A stretch of DNA of 64,000 nucleotides, taken from Rhinopithecus roxellana (lineage: Eukaryota > Chordata > Mammalia > Primates > Cercopithecidae). Under the pieces are notes generated by a model. It was not told where the DNA came from. It worked only from the letters and a program-made list of their open reading frames with translations, and did no database searches. How positions within the stretch are numbered: position 1 is the first letter of the stretch; every line of letters begins with the position of its first letter. The position numbers were made by a program, and so were the translations under genes. Shown piece after piece: positions 1 to 11,167 of this stretch. The stretch covers positions 11,109,023 to 11,173,022 of the forward strand of contig NC_044570.1 in assembly GCF_007565055.1 (NCBI RefSeq), in the 5' to 3' direction.

Positions 1-192
1 TTTCAGGGACATGAATGAAATCGGAAACTGTCATTCTCATCAAAGTAACACAAGAAGAGAGAACCAAATACTGCATTTTCTCATTCATACGTGGGACTTG
101 AACAATGAGAACACATGGACACAGGGAGGGGCACATCACACACTGGGGCCTATAGGCAGGTGTGAGGCTTGGGAAGGGATAGCATCAGGATA
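1..192 (+). mobile_element. L1 (LINE-1) 3'-end fragment
   Basis: The sequence matches the last codons of L1 ORF2 and the start of the primate L1 3' UTR, including the segment with GAACAATGAGAACACATGGACA and the following CACTGGGGCCT. It runs in from the left edge and stops inside the 3' UTR without a poly(A) tail, so it is truncated on both sides of what is visible. It is the human-like L1PA/L1PB 3' UTR type, unlike the two young L1s further right. Non-coding. Confidence 0.85.
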
Positions 193-382
193 AATACTTT
201 ATCCAGTAGAACTTATCTACACCTCATGGTAGCAGCTCTCTGCATGAATGTCCATTGTACAACTAGATAACTCTAATACTATATGTGCATGTTTGGAAAT
301 TAGCTAAGTGCATTTGGAATTGGGAGGTCAAAGGTTGAGGGAACTGAAAGGATTTTCCAGATAAAATTTTTTACTGCATGTT
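193..382. other. Unassigned intergenic sequence
   Basis: I see no gene, repeat family or regulatory signal that I can name here. Confidence 0.5.
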
Positions 383-1080
383 ACAGGCTAAATTGTGTTT
401 CCTCAAAATTTATATGTTAAATCCTATTTATCAGGACCTTAGAATGTCACTGTGTTTGGAAATGGAGTCTTCATGAAGGTGATTAAGGTAAAATGAGGTA
501 ATGAAGATGGGCCCAAATCCAACAGGACTGGTGTCTTTTTCAGAAGAAGAGTGGCAGATGCGGTGACTCATGCCTCTAGTTCCAACACTTTGGGAGGCCG
601 AGGCTGGTGGATCTTGAAGTCAAGGGATTGAGACTATCCTGGCCAAATAGTGAAATCATGTGTCTACTAAAAATACAAAAATTAGCTGGGCATGGTGCTA
701 TACATTTGTTGTCTCAGCCACTCAGGAGGCTGAGGCAGGAGAATCGCTTGAACCTAGGAGGTGGCTATTACAGCCAAGATCATGACACTACACTCCAGCC
801 AGGTGAGAGGTTGAGACTCCATCTCAGAAAAAAAAAAAAAAAAAAAGAAAAGAAAAGAGTAGATTAGGACACAGACACTAATTGGGGGATGACCCTGTAA
901 GGACACATAGAGAAGACAACACCTGCAAGTTCAGGAAAGAAACTTTAGGAAGAACCAGCCCTGCCCATGCCTTGAACTTAGACTGCCAGCCTCCACAACT
1001 GTGGGAGAATAAATGTCTGTTTTTCTTAAGCCACCCAATCTATAGTATGCTGTTATAGCAGCCTGAAATGAAGTAAGATA
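383..1080 (+). mobile_element. MLT1-family (MaLR) LTR, split by an Alu
   Basis: The 5' part (383-550) has the MLT1 signature 'aaattgtgtttcctcaaaat' followed by the GGGCCC...AATCCAACAGGACTGGTGTC stretch. The 3' part (865-1080) has 'agcctccacaactgtggga', an AATAAA and 'ttaagccacccaatc'. The two halves are separated by the Alu at 553-858. MLT1 LTRs belong to the ancient MaLR/ERVL group. The copy is diverged and has no internal retroviral sequence. Confidence 0.75.
553..858 (+). mobile_element. Alu SINE (AluS/J-like)
   Basis: A dimeric Alu on the plus strand: left arm, the A-rich 'actaaaaatacaaaaatta' linker, right arm ending 'ctccatctcag', and an A tail of about 30 nt interrupted by G. It is diverged, with only fragments of the A and B box remaining, and sits inside the MLT1 LTR. 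Confidence 0.85.
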
Positions 1081-1091
1081 TCTCATAAGAA

Positions 1092-1315
1092 GAGGAAATG
1101 ATGACACAGAAACACATAGATCACCAACCATGTGAGGACACAAGGAGAAGACGGCATCTACAAGCCCATGAGACAGGCTTCAGGAAGAACCAGCCCTCCC
1201 CACACCTTGATCTCAGAATTCCAGTTTCCAGAACCATGAGAGAATATACTTTTGTTGTTGAAGTCACCTCGTACATGGAGATTTGTTATTGAAATCGTAG
1301 AAAACTGATATACCA
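1092..1315 (+). mobile_element. Second MLT1-family 3'-half LTR fragment
   Basis: This segment repeats the 3' half of the MLT1 LTR immediately to its left. It keeps 'ccatgtgaggacacaaggag', 'aaccagccctccccacacct' and 'tgatctcagaattccag', and ends in a GAAAACTGATATACC-like LTR end. The two 3' halves lie in the same orientation within 15 bp. Either a partial tandem duplication or two LTR insertions would explain this. Confidence 0.65.
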
Positions 1316-2021
1316 CATGAAGAGAAACCTTCCTATAAAATCATTCATGAAGATAAACCTAACTCGCATTGCATTGCTTCATCATGAAGAACCTGGAATA
1401 AGATGTACAAAGAACAGTAATACAAACATACTGACATTTATCCCAAATGGGAAAATTTTAGCTAGTTTTCTTCTCCTAGAGAGATCTGTTCCCTTTATTC
1501 TAAAATTGCTATTTCAACCAGTATTATAAATTCTACTATCTTTCTTAACATCCCTAGAAAATAAACCTTAACCATTTTCCATCAACATCTGACAGATCCA
1601 TTTGCAGACCTAAAATTATTTCTAACATCTTCCTGATTTTTTTTCACATAAATAAAATGTTTACTATCTTTGTTTCCTTTGGGGAAAAAAAAATACAGTT
1701 AGAATGAGAAGAAAGTCCTAATTATGTTGGGTTTAAATGCTGGGAGCAATTAAATGTTGGGAACATTTTAGTTCAAAAGAAGACCCTGTTTAATTTCATT
1801 TACCCTGCAAGAAATGTAAGGTGAATATTATCACATATATTTCCTCAATCCTTGCTAGTCACCCATCAAAGCTTTACACATTTTGAGAGAGTGGGTTTCC
1901 TAACTGAAGATTCTGAGAGAATTTAGGTAAATGTAAGTGTAATTTATTTGGGAGGTGGTCCTTGTAAGCATGGTCAGAAAGAGACTGGGAGGTGAGGAAT
2001 GCCAATTGTGTCAGTGTGCTA
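1316..2021. other. Unassigned AT-rich sequence
   Basis: I find no gene or repeat that I can name. Open frames are short and lack similarity to anything I recognise. Confidence 0.5.
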
Positions 2022-2096
2022 TTGCTGTCTAACAAATTAGCACCAAGGAAGTGACTTAGAGCAACACACTTTTATTACCTCAGAGTTTTTAAGTGA
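2022..2096 (-). mobile_element. Ancient MaLR/MLT-like LTR fragment (left part)
   Basis: The segment starting 'gctattgctgtctaacaaat' followed by 'tttattacctcagagttt' looks like the reverse complement of an MLT1-like LTR 3' end. What looks like its continuation appears after the LTR insertion, at 2600-2640 and again around 3150-3265. The exact subfamily is uncertain. Confidence 0.5.
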
Positions 2097-2147
2097 TGTC
2101 AGTGAGGCAAACCTCAATGTGGGGCTTAACCTAGAAGGCTAAGCCTT
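2022..2147. repeat. Left arm of a ~125-bp inverted repeat
   Basis: This stretch is roughly 85-90% identical by eye to the reverse complement of 3003-3139. The arm crosses the junction between the old LTR fragment and the end of the inserted solo LTR at 2097, so the inverted copy arose after that LTR inserted. Confidence 0.8.
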
Positions 2148-2555
2148 GGCTTTGCCCAGGAAAGAATTCAAGAGCAAGTCAGAGTTAGAAGAAAACAGCT
2201 TTACTGAAACGACACTGTTACAGCTCTGTGACTGCTTCTACAAAGCAAGGCTAAGTCCTAGGCAGAGAGCGGCAGCTCAGGGCAGTTTTGCAGTTACTTT
2301 TATACTCATTTTTAATTGCATGCATGCTGAGGGGTGGTTTATGCAGAAATTTCTAGGGAAGGCATAATAGCTTTTGGGTCACTGGGACATTGCTGTGGAA
2401 AAGAGTTGTAACTCCCTGGTGTTGCCATGGCAATGGCAAACTGGTAAGCATGCCTGATGAAAAGATGCTTCTGTCTAGCACCTGTATTAGGAGGTTTTCA
2501 ATTTGGTCCTGTGTCTCAGCTCTGCCTCTGGAGTTGAGTCCTGCCTCCTCTAACA
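2097..2555 (-). mobile_element. Solo LTR, class I ERV type
   Basis: The element begins TGTCAG and ends TAACA, giving 5'-TG...CA-3' termini over about 459 bp. Read on the minus strand it has GC-box-like 'ccaggactcaactcc'-type sequence, 'ttgccatggcaacacc', then an AGTAAA-type polyadenylation signal at about 2199 and a CTTGAATTCTTTCCTGGGC-like 3' part, all typical of ERV1 LTRs. No internal retroviral genes flank it, so it is a solo LTR. I did not find a clear target-site duplication and cannot name the subfamily. Confidence 0.6.
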
Positions 2556-2659
2556 CAAGAGTTTGTTATCTATGTAAATGTTAGCTGCATCCCATATATA
2601 AAGTCTCACAAGGTTGCAGTCAAGATATTCCCAGTTTTCTTTGTTGATTGAATTTTTCC

Positions 2660-2818
2660 TTTTTTTTTTTTTTTTTTTTTTTTTCTTGAGACAGGGTCTT
2701 CTGTGTCACCCAGGCTGGAGTACAGCGGTGTGATCATGGCTCACTGCAGCCTCAACCTCCCAGGCTCAACTGAACCTCCAACCTCAGCCTCCCAAGTAGC
2801 TGGGACTACCGGAATGCA
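2660..2818 (-). mobile_element. Alu left monomer (FLAM/AluJ-like)
   Basis: A poly(T) of about 25 nt is followed by the reverse complement of one Alu left arm ('cacccaggctggagtacag', 'cctcccaagtagctgggact'). The right arm is absent, so it is a free left monomer or a truncated AluJ. Confidence 0.75.
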
Positions 2819-3002
2819 TCAGGGTGCTCTTTCAAGCTCAGGCAAATGTGGCAAAATTTGGTTCATTTCATTTGTAGAACTGGACTCCCAATTTTTTTGT
2901 AAGAGCTATGTTAGAGGGACTACTCTCTAGTCCTCGAGTTCTGTTCACATTTTCTTGCCAGCACTGTCATTTCAGTGTTTAATATCAAGAAGGGCTCTAG
3001 AA

Positions 3003-3139
3003 GCCAATGCAGTCACAAGGCTAAGTCCCACATTGGGGTTTGCCTAACTGACATAACTTGAAAACTCTGAGGTAATAAAAGTGTGTTGTTGTAAGTCACT
3101 TCATTGGTGCTAATTTGTTAGACAACAATAGCACAGTTA
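3003..3139. repeat. Right arm of the inverted repeat with 2022-2147
   Basis: It reads as the reverse complement of the left arm, including the solo-LTR terminus (CTGACAT) and the adjoining MLT-like segment. The arms are separated by about 860 bp that include an Alu monomer. Confidence 0.8.
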
Positions 3140-4082
3140 CACAGGTAATTCTCCTCATGGCTGTTTGCTGACTTTTCCCCATCTTAAAGTTTCCTATGAT
3201 TAGATCAGGCTCACCCAGGACAGCTGATGGACTCAAAGTCAACCCATTGGTAACCTGTACAAGTGAGCAATGTTCATCATATTCAAGGACCCTGTTCACT
3301 CTCAAAAGAAGGCGATTATACATGTTGGGAACACCAGGAGGCTGGAATCTTTGTTAGGATCTTAGATTTCTGCCTTCTACAACAAATACAAGATGTGTTG
3401 ACAAAGGGCTACATCTGTGGACAATGGGATCTTCATCCCACTGGAGACTCCCCGAGGGACCATTGTGGCAGCAATCTCAGAACTATCCAGCTCAGGGGAA
3501 AGGAAGCTGGAGCATTTATCTAGAAACTCTCATGCCTCAGTTAGTGAAGGTAGGTCATGGGATGTCCAGTAACTGCCCCAAGTTTCCAAATCCAGGGCCT
3601 AGCATGCCCCTCCATGTTCAACTGCCTGAGAAGTTCTTAAGCAGAACCACAAAGGACAGACTTCATCAAGCACTCACTACACAGATGGCACCAATTTAGC
3701 ACTGAATTCAAAAAGCTCTATTGTTATCCCTGAGGCCACCAACAAGTATGGTTTCTAATTCTCTGTCAAGTTAAGGGCTATGGGATTTAGGATGTGCCGT
3801 TTAAAGTCTGATGTGCCCCTGAATACCCTAATGGTTATTTCTTTACCATGGTTTGCAAAATTGGCCCAAGCAGTTAGAAAGAGCTGGCTTGATGACATAA
3901 CCACAGGAGCATTAAATACTTGCCACAAACTTGTGCTTTGCATTTGCCTGAAGAAAAATTCAAAATTCTTTCTTCACAACTTGATGGGTCAGTTCTAAGG
4001 CAGAATATGGCTTATGTGCAAACAATGCCCAAGGAGTTTGCGTCTGGTCCTTGGAATATCTTTTGGATTCCTTATGCATGCC
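3140..4082. other. Unassigned sequence, partly old LTR-like
   Basis: The first 130 bp ('gatcaggctcacccagga', 'actcaaagtcaacccattgg') look like the continuation of the ancient MLT-like LTR on the minus strand. The rest has no name I can give. A 91-codon frame at 3424-3699 has no recognisable motif. Confidence 0.4.
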
Positions 4083-4182
4083 TTCTCTCTATGTGTGTCT
4101 GTCAATCTGTTTGTCTTTGTGTGTGTGTCTGTCTCTCTCTCTGTCTCTCTTGCTTTGTCTGTCTCCCTCCCTCTCTCTCTGG
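4083..4182 (+). repeat. CT/TG-rich low-complexity tract
   Basis: About 100 bp of mixed (TG)n, (TCTG)n and (CT)n. Its translation gives artificial serine/leucine/valine-rich peptides. Confidence 0.85.
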
Positions 4183-6222
4183 ATTCATCGTATCTTTGCC
4201 TTTAAATGGAATCTCCCTTGACTTTGCTGTGGTGTCCTGGGGAGTTCTCCCTTACACTCCCAAATGGAAATTTTTTGCAAAGTCTATCCACCAGAGCTGT
4301 GGCTTACTTCTCCAGCAGGCTGAATGTTCCAAATGGCAACAGCATCTTCTTCAAAGTCTCACTGCTTTCTGTGACTGCACTGGCTTCTACAACCCTTATT
4401 GATACTAAATAAATGTTCAGATAATCAAATAATTCACTGCCCTTCTTCATCTTTTGGATTTTAGAAACAAAAATATGTGGTTATTGATTCCCCTCCTGCC
4501 ATCTGTTTTCCTAGATATCATTTGGCCAGTCATTCTGATTGTTATCACTAGAAATCAGCCTTTCCCTTGGACTGTTTGCCCAATGGATTTGACATTCTTG
4601 TTCCTGTGGAGCCTCCTCAACTTTTCTGTCTTGCTCACCACAGTTATTCACCAGTTATCAATAAACAGCCTGCCTTAGACTAGGGGGTCCTTGAAGTTGG
4701 CTTCAGTCAAAGCTACGTGATCATCTCTTTCTTTTGTTCCCCATACAGAGGTTGTTTTAGCAGCCAGCTTTAAGCACTCTTTATTTCACCAGCTCATTAG
4801 AACATTCTGTCAAGTTGCAATGCCTGTGGATAACCTGAGCTCTGCGACCTTTTGATATCTTTATACATTCAAAAATAAATGAATAAGTGAAAAATACATA
4901 AATAAATTCTTTCATCCTTTGAAAATTCAGCAGAACAAAATCCATCCTGAGATCACACATAAGTTGTTACCTCCAGGGAGATGTCCCTGCATTTAGCTCG
5001 TAAGTGTTATATACGTAGGAATGCCTGTTTCAGGGAAGAACAGGGAATTTGAGTCCAAGTGAAGATGATTAATCTTAGAGAGAGTGTCTGAATGGATATA
5101 GCCTAAGTCAAACTCCTGCCTTTTTGCTTGAGAGAATCTGTCTCTTAGCACTCTCCAAAAGTTAGGAAGGCATATAGATATAATGTTTCAATAAGTTTAT
5201 ACACCTTTGGAGAAAGTATTTCCCTACATAGAAAATCAGGGGCAGAGAAATGCATCCCCAGGCAGTTTTGCCCCAGGAACTCTGAGCAAAGACAAGAAAC
5301 AGTGTAAATGAAATGAGGCAAGGAGAAAAGAAACAATGGATAGTGCTATAAATTGATTCAACTACACAGTCCAAAGTCTTCACCATCATACCATAGTGCC
5401 CCCCATATACTGAAAAACAATTTGGAAAGCTTTCTTTTAAACAATATGTGACATGAAAGGAGGCCCTTAATTTACAAATCCAATGCATGGAACACTTACT
5501 GTATAATTTATCTGGGGGAGATATAAGAACAAATAACTAAACCCCTCCTGGCTTTAAGAACTTGCATCTGATGTAAATGAAGAGAAGCTGAATTCAAATC
5601 ACTGGGCTGCATAATGCCTCCCATAGCAGAGCTATGAATCTGCTAAGTGTTTTGAAGCACGTGCATAACATTTACTTTGTACAATTGTAGGGAGCATTAA
5701 ATTAAATTGTAGGTATCACAGTTTTAAGGGGTATGGCACATATGCCTCGTAATGTCGAGTCTTTTCTTCCTTTCTACCCAGCTAAGTCTTAGCTCACAAA
5801 ACTTACTGCAAAAGGGACATTGATGAAGTTGGGAGTTAAAACTGTGATACACTTTCTTTTGAGTTTTATTATTGCATCTCAATCAATTTAGACCAGAAAA
5901 AAAGTCAAATACAGAAACGATTTAAGATATGAGTTCTCTCTTATTTTATTATTCATTGCTTTAGTATTACCATGTAGCCATTTATTATTAAGCTGACATA
6001 TTAATGCATTTAAAATTTCCATACATATCTGGATGTGTTTACATACACATACCTATTCATATGTGCATATACATTCACATGTACATATGATTATTTGTAG
6101 AATGAATGGTATTATCAAAGCATTTTCTACATCCTCATCAACAAAGAGAAAACTGGGTTAAAAGTCTAGCACTAAACTGTCATGTTGTAGTTTAAATTGT
6201 ACTGTTTGCGAGGTGGGTACTA
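4183..6222. other. Unassigned sequence of ~2 kb
   Basis: I see no gene or repeat that I can place with confidence. Around 5480-5660 there is weak resemblance to old LINE or MIR sequence, too diverged to call. Confidence 0.4.
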
Positions 6223-6464
6223 CAGGTTGAATATACTTTTTAATAAAATGCTTGGGATAATAAATGTTTTGGATTTCAGATTTTCTTTAGATTTTGGAAT
6301 AATTACATTATATTTACTAGTTTGGCATGCCAAATCCAAAAACTCAAAACCCAAATTCTCTAATGAGCATACCCTTTTGGCATCATGTGGGTGTTCAACA
6401 AATTTTGGATTTGGAAGCATTTTGGATTTTGGAATTTTGGATGTGAGATGCTCAACTTTTATTT
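6223..6464 (-). mobile_element. MER2-like DNA transposon (Tigger group)
   Basis: The left end 'caggttgaatatac' and right end 'gagatgctcaac' form the degenerate inverted terminal repeats of MER2, with the typical 'tttggattttggaatttt' strings next to both ends. The left end is preceded by TA, the Tc1/mariner target. Compared with the roughly 345-bp family length, the middle is shortened. It is a non-autonomous fossil without a transposase. Confidence 0.8.
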
Positions 6465-6754
6465 GGATCTCTGCCACTAAGTGGTTCTGAGACATTGACC
6501 AAGTCACTAAACCAATCTGGGTTCCAGTTTCCTTTTCTGCATAATTAGGGAGTTAGGAAACTGATCATTTTCCTCCCATCTGTATATTTGTGGATGTATT
6601 AAGAGAATTCACCCTGAACACTGAGGAACTCAGGTACATGCTCTGTCTTCTGGAGGATGCTGATTCACATGGATTGCAGGATAGAAGTTGTTCTATAAAG
6701 GTGAGGTTACTAAAGAGTGGATGTGTTCAATCCATATGGTGTTTATATTTGCAT

Positions 6755-6783
6755 CAGTGAGCTTGGGCTGCCATAACAAAAAT

Positions 6784-6827
<44 letters not shown>

Positions 6828-7182
6828 AAACCCATAGGATGGGTGATTTGAGGACAGAAGTTTATGTTCTCAGCTTTGAAGACTGGAAGTCCATGATCAA
6901 GATCCCAGCAGATTTGTTTCTGATGAGAACTCTCTCTTCCTGTCTTACAGATGGCCACCTGGTCTTAGTCCCCAGATGGCAGAGGGTGAGAGAGGGGGGC
7001 CCAGGTGACTCTTCCTTGCTTATAAACACACAAATCCCATCACAAGGACTTCAAAATCTCAACATCATCTAAACCCAACTGTCTTCCAAAGGCTTCACCT
7101 CCTACTACTATCATATCGTGGGGGTCATGGCTGCAATATTTGAGTTTTGGAGGGAGCATAATTCAGTCCATGGCAATACCAA
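6755..7182 (-). mobile_element. MLT1-family LTR
   Basis: The minus-strand MLT1 landmarks are present in order: 'gggctgccataacaaa', 'gaagactggaagtccatgat', 'tgatgagaactctctcttcc' and the final 'cataattcagtccatggca'. The repeat is interrupted near its start by an expanded AAC array. Confidence 0.75.
6784..6827 (+). repeat. (AAC)n microsatellite
   Basis: About 14 pure AAC units at a position where MLT1 has a short A-rich stretch. Its reverse strand translates to a false poly-cysteine run. Confidence 0.95.
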
Positions 7183-8900
7183 TGCTGCCTCTCCTGAAAA
7201 GTGTAGCCTTATGATACAAGTAGATGTAAATACTTCCTCATCTGAACACTGGAGTCATAATTTTGAGCCACAACTTCTGGTGTATGATGAGATTTTCACA
7301 AGACTGAAACAGTCTCTAACGTGGAATGTTTGTTCAGCAAGCTTCTTTTCCACAAGGAAGAAGATAATGGTGCGTGTTTCATAAACCAGTCCACATATTT
7401 TGCTTCTGTGAATTGGAAAGTTATGGATATTTGCACGCTGGTGGGAGGATTTTTTTTCTTTTTCTAAATTGTTGGATCATCTTGGGAAGCTCACTCCTAT
7501 TTAGCTTATCAAGTAAACACTTGGAGTGTGTATGAAAAAGGCCAAGTCCTAAGTACCACCATTGCCTGAGATACTTCCTTTGTTATTTTTATTTCATCTG
7601 AGTTATAGGCTGCCATGTTGGCTCAAACATGTAATCACTCTATAAATTGGAAGAATAGAACACAACAAAACATGAAAAATGAAATCACATGGTTTGTGAC
7701 ATCAACTCAGCATTGATGTTTTTATGCTGAAAGAATGTACCAGTACCAAAATATCATAATAATAAATAATAAGCATGAGAAGATTCATAAGTTGTTTGAA
7801 CAGTTTCACAGGGAATAATTGAATGCGTAAATGAAAATTAGGTATCCAAACAAATAGTCTTACTTCTACAAAACATTTGATGGGAAATGTCATCTATAGG
7901 AAGGAGAAAGACAGAAATCTTCCCTTTCTCCTGTTAGGAGAGCAAAACAACTCCGCCTCACCACCCCCCATTTATTGTTCCATGCTGTGTCTTTGCAAAA
8001 CAAACAAAAATGCAAAATAAGTGTTTTTCGTTTTTGCCAAAAAAGTTACTGGAAAGGGATCAAAAGAAAGTTTGGATGCTTGAAATCTCACACAAAGAAA
8101 AGCAAAAACCTAGGAAGATTTAAATCCATTACAAATAAAACTTAAAATATTCAGAAAGGAGAGGAATATTTAAACTTGTATGCTTCATATGTAAAATCTT
8201 GAGAAGGAAAAGCAACATCGTGATGTTTTTCTGTAATTTGACATATGTTTACTGGGAGAGAATCACACTATTTGACAATTACCCAAACTGTACTTGTTAA
8301 ATTCTAATGATTTCACATTAAACATGTCAGTCTGGACCCATTTTATAGCAGGCATTTTTAATGTTATGGGATTTTTTGGTAGCAAAATTGGGTAGATAGA
8401 ATTGTGTTATTAATCTATTAACAAATAGATTAATAGAATTATTTTAGGATATTTGTCCATCTCCTAGTTACTGAAAAAGCTCACAATGAGTTCCCAGAGG
8501 ATTGGTAATGCTGTAATATTATAGTTAATTGTATGTGTGTTCTCATGATCCTACACATGCTGTCTTACACTTGGGCAGTATTTTACCATTTTCAAAAATC
8601 TGTGGCAGGATTTGTACATTGTGTTGTGTGAATGTGTATCCAATCAATGTAATTTTGATGTAGGCTAATTATAATATCTTATTTTATTTTATGTTTTACA
8701 GATAGGCTGTCTTGCCTGAGTAACTATCCCCCAACATATACATAGATAGATTTTTTTCTCAATGCCTGGCTTAGACAGCATTCTCAAAGGTCTATTGAAG
8801 GATGATGATTACAGAAGAAATAGGTACGGTGGTTCCATTGTATCTCATCAGTAAAGTAAATTTGGTATTCAGCCAAAAATGCTGACTTTTTCAAATATCT
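7183..8900. other. Unassigned AT-rich sequence of ~1.7 kb
   Basis: No gene or repeat that I can name. It contains a short perfect hairpin at 8408-8435, listed separately. Confidence 0.45.
8408..8435. repeat. Short perfect palindrome
   Basis: Two 12-bp arms (TATTAATCTATT and its reverse complement) are separated by AACA. Such AT-only hairpins occur by chance in AT-rich DNA and no function is implied. Confidence 0.9.
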
Positions 8901-8904
8901 CCTA

Positions 8905-9535
8905 GGAGCCAGGACTTACACTAGGTCCTAGAAAGACGAAGGTGAATGAGAGACTCTTCTTCCTAAGAATGCAGTCAAGTGGGCATACAATTCAAATGGG
9001 AACTCAGCAAAATAAAATAATAGGATGTTCTTTGACAGGGAAAGGATGAAGAAGGAACATAGAAGACAGGAAATGCTTACTGCAGGAAGAGTGAGTAGGA
9101 ATTTTGCAAAATGTACTTGGTGGTGGTGGATGCGATATTTCAAAATAGGAGATAGAGCAAAGAGTCTTTGGGACAACATGAACGTCATGAGAGAAAGCAT
9201 AGAGATCTGAGAGGCTAAGCCTCATGTAGGAAATAGAAATAAATGAAGTGTGTCTGGAGTGAAATGTGAAGACATTATAGGGTGTGGGAGGCTGGGGCAT
9301 CAATAGAAAAGAAGGTCAAAGTAAGGATATAGACCTTACCCTAAGAGAAATGAAAGCCATCCAAGTTATGCATGTTTTCCAAGAGTGTCATGATCAGATT
9401 TCTATTTTTAAAGATAGATCTAGCGATAGTTCAAAAAACAGACCAGAAAAAGGGAGGAACGAAAACAAGAATGTCAATTAGGAGTCTCTCACAATAATTG
9501 GAGTGAGATAATGATGACCTGGGAAACAGCAGGTG
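8905..9535 (+). mobile_element. Possible ancient LINE (L2/L3-like) remnant
   Basis: Several widely spaced strings resemble an old mammalian LINE 3' region ('cacaggtcctagaaagac'-like start, 'gtcatgatcagatttctat', 'ttaggagtctctcacaata'). The copy is heavily diverged and I cannot exclude another ancient family. Confidence 0.4.
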
Positions 9536-9889
9536 TAGGATACTAGTATTACAGAAATAATCTCTAGAGTCTAAAGAGTTTTGGTGGGTTTTGCCACATA
9601 CCTATTCTCACCTTGGAAAGAGAACCATGACATCTTAATTTCATTCTCTCTTGCAATTTTCTATCGTGGTTTTTTCCCTTATCCGCCTCAAAACAGAAAG
9701 CTGAAATTTACTGCATGACAAAAATAGCACCCCTGTTGACCAACCCAAGCAGAGTACAGTCCAAATTTCAAATGTTCATTTAAATTTTCTCAAGACAAAA
9801 AACAAACTCTTACACAAACTCAAAGTGTTTTTCTCTGCTCTCACATTGCAATGACAATCAACATAGAAGCTGTCTATGAACAAATGTGT
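9536..9889. other. Unassigned sequence
   Basis: Nothing recognised here apart from a short A-rich stretch near 9790. Confidence 0.45.
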
Positions 9890-10545
9890 GGGGATTTCTC
9901 CCCGCACAACAAGCAAGCAAACAGTTCTGCAGGGTCACCACCTCAGTCAAACAAAACAGCTACATCTCCCCAGTCACAAATGTGGGGCTCCAAAATTTCT
10001 CAAATATGCTTCAAGTTGGGGACATTCCGACAACCTGATCTTGGATTGGATTAATTTACTGGAGTGGCTCACAGAACTCAGAAAAAAACACTTACTTACA
10101 CTTCCTGGTTTATTATACAGGATATTTTAAAGGATAAAAAGAGTCATATGAAGAGATACGTAGGGTGAAGTCTGATCAGGTGCCAAGCCCAACAGTGTCT
10201 GTCCCCTTAGACTTTGGGCTGCACCACACTCCAGGCACCTAGGTGATTTCTTGTTCACCTTCCTGCCAGCCTCTCTGTGTTCAGTTCTCTAGAAGGTCTC
10301 CAAACACTTTCTTCTTGGTCTTTTTATGGAGATTTCATTGATAGGCATGATTGACAACCAAGTAGCAATGTGATTGGACAAAAACGCTATGATCTAACAT
10401 TCGTAGGCTGAGTAAGGGGACACAGCAAAGCATATCTGTTCAGATCCTTCCTGGCCTCTCTGCAGTAGTTCTTCCTCCAGGGTATGGGGTAGGTTACCTT
10501 ACGAAATGAGGGTCTTAAGTCCCACAGTCAGACAGCTAGGGGAGG
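9890..10545 (-). mobile_element. ERVL-like LTR (MLT2/MER21-like)
   Basis: The strings 'ggagtggctcacagaactca', 'tggtttattatacaggatat', 'gaagagatacgtagggtgaa' and 'tttttatggagatttcattg' in this order match an LTR family I recall from the ERVL group. The reverse complement of 'tttattata' supplies a TATA-like element, which places it on the minus strand. Subfamily and exact ends are uncertain. Confidence 0.5.
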
Positions 10546-10552
10546 GAGGGTG

Positions 10553-10952
10553 TCTTAATTCATTCCCATGTGACTGTGAAGATATACCCAAGACTGTGTA
10601 ATTTATAAAGGAAAGAGGTTTACTTGACTATAAAGGAAAGAAGTTTAATTGACTCATAATTCCATATGGCTAGGGAGGACTCAGGAAACTTCCAATCATG
10701 ACAGAAGAGGAAACAAATGTGTCCTTATTCACATGGTGGCAAGAGAGAGAAGTGCTGAGAAAAAAGGGTGAAAAGTCCCTTGTAAAACCATCAGTTCTTT
10801 TGAAAATTCACTTACTATCAGGAGAAGTGCATAAGTGTAACATCCTCCATGATTTCAATTACCTCAAACCTGGTCCCTCCTATGACACATGGGGATTATG
10901 GGAACTATAATTCAAGATTAGATTTGGGTGGGGACACAACCAAACCATATCA
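10553..10952 (-). mobile_element. MST-type MaLR LTR
   Basis: Reverse complement of an MST/THE1-type LTR: it begins with the mutated 'gtcttaattcattcc' end, continues 'gtaatttataaaggaaagag', 'tgactcataattccatatgg', and ends 'tttgggtggggacacaacca' then 'aaaccatatca'. It is about 400 bp, the usual MST length. Confidence 0.85.
10604..10653 (+). repeat. 25-bp tandem duplication inside the MST LTR
   Basis: Two consecutive 25-bp units starting TATAAAGGAAAGA differ at two positions. Normal MST LTRs have one copy. Confidence 0.9.
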
Positions 10953-11152
10953 GAGGATCAGTGGGGCAAAAATAACACAGCTGACTATGGATCAGAAAGT
11001 TGAGAAAAGGTTAGAGTCTTGCGTTGAGCAGGTGGAAGGAAGGCAGGTGAATGTCAATGAAGAAGAGATTGTTTTCTGAGGCTGCTTCTGAGGCAAAAAG
11101 CACTCTAACATTACAGTAAGGGTTTTGGGAGTTATGACCTGGAACTGTGGAT
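10953..11152. other. Unassigned sequence before the first young L1
   Basis: Unique-looking flank that held the insertion site of the L1 at 11168. No gene is seen. Confidence 0.5.
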
Positions 11153-11167
11153 GAAAACCTATAAAAT
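11153..11167. repeat. Target-site duplication, left copy (L1 copy 1)
   Basis: GAAAACCTATAAAAT lies directly before the L1 5' end and matches 17327-17341 at 14 of 15 positions. It is the host sequence duplicated by L1 endonuclease-primed insertion. Confidence 0.85.

Noticed and set aside
3424..3699. 91-codon open frame
   Set aside because: No motif or family recognised, and it lies in what may be old LTR-related sequence.
6743..6958. Poly-cysteine protein frame on the minus strand
   Set aside because: It is produced by the (AAC)n array inside an MLT1 LTR.
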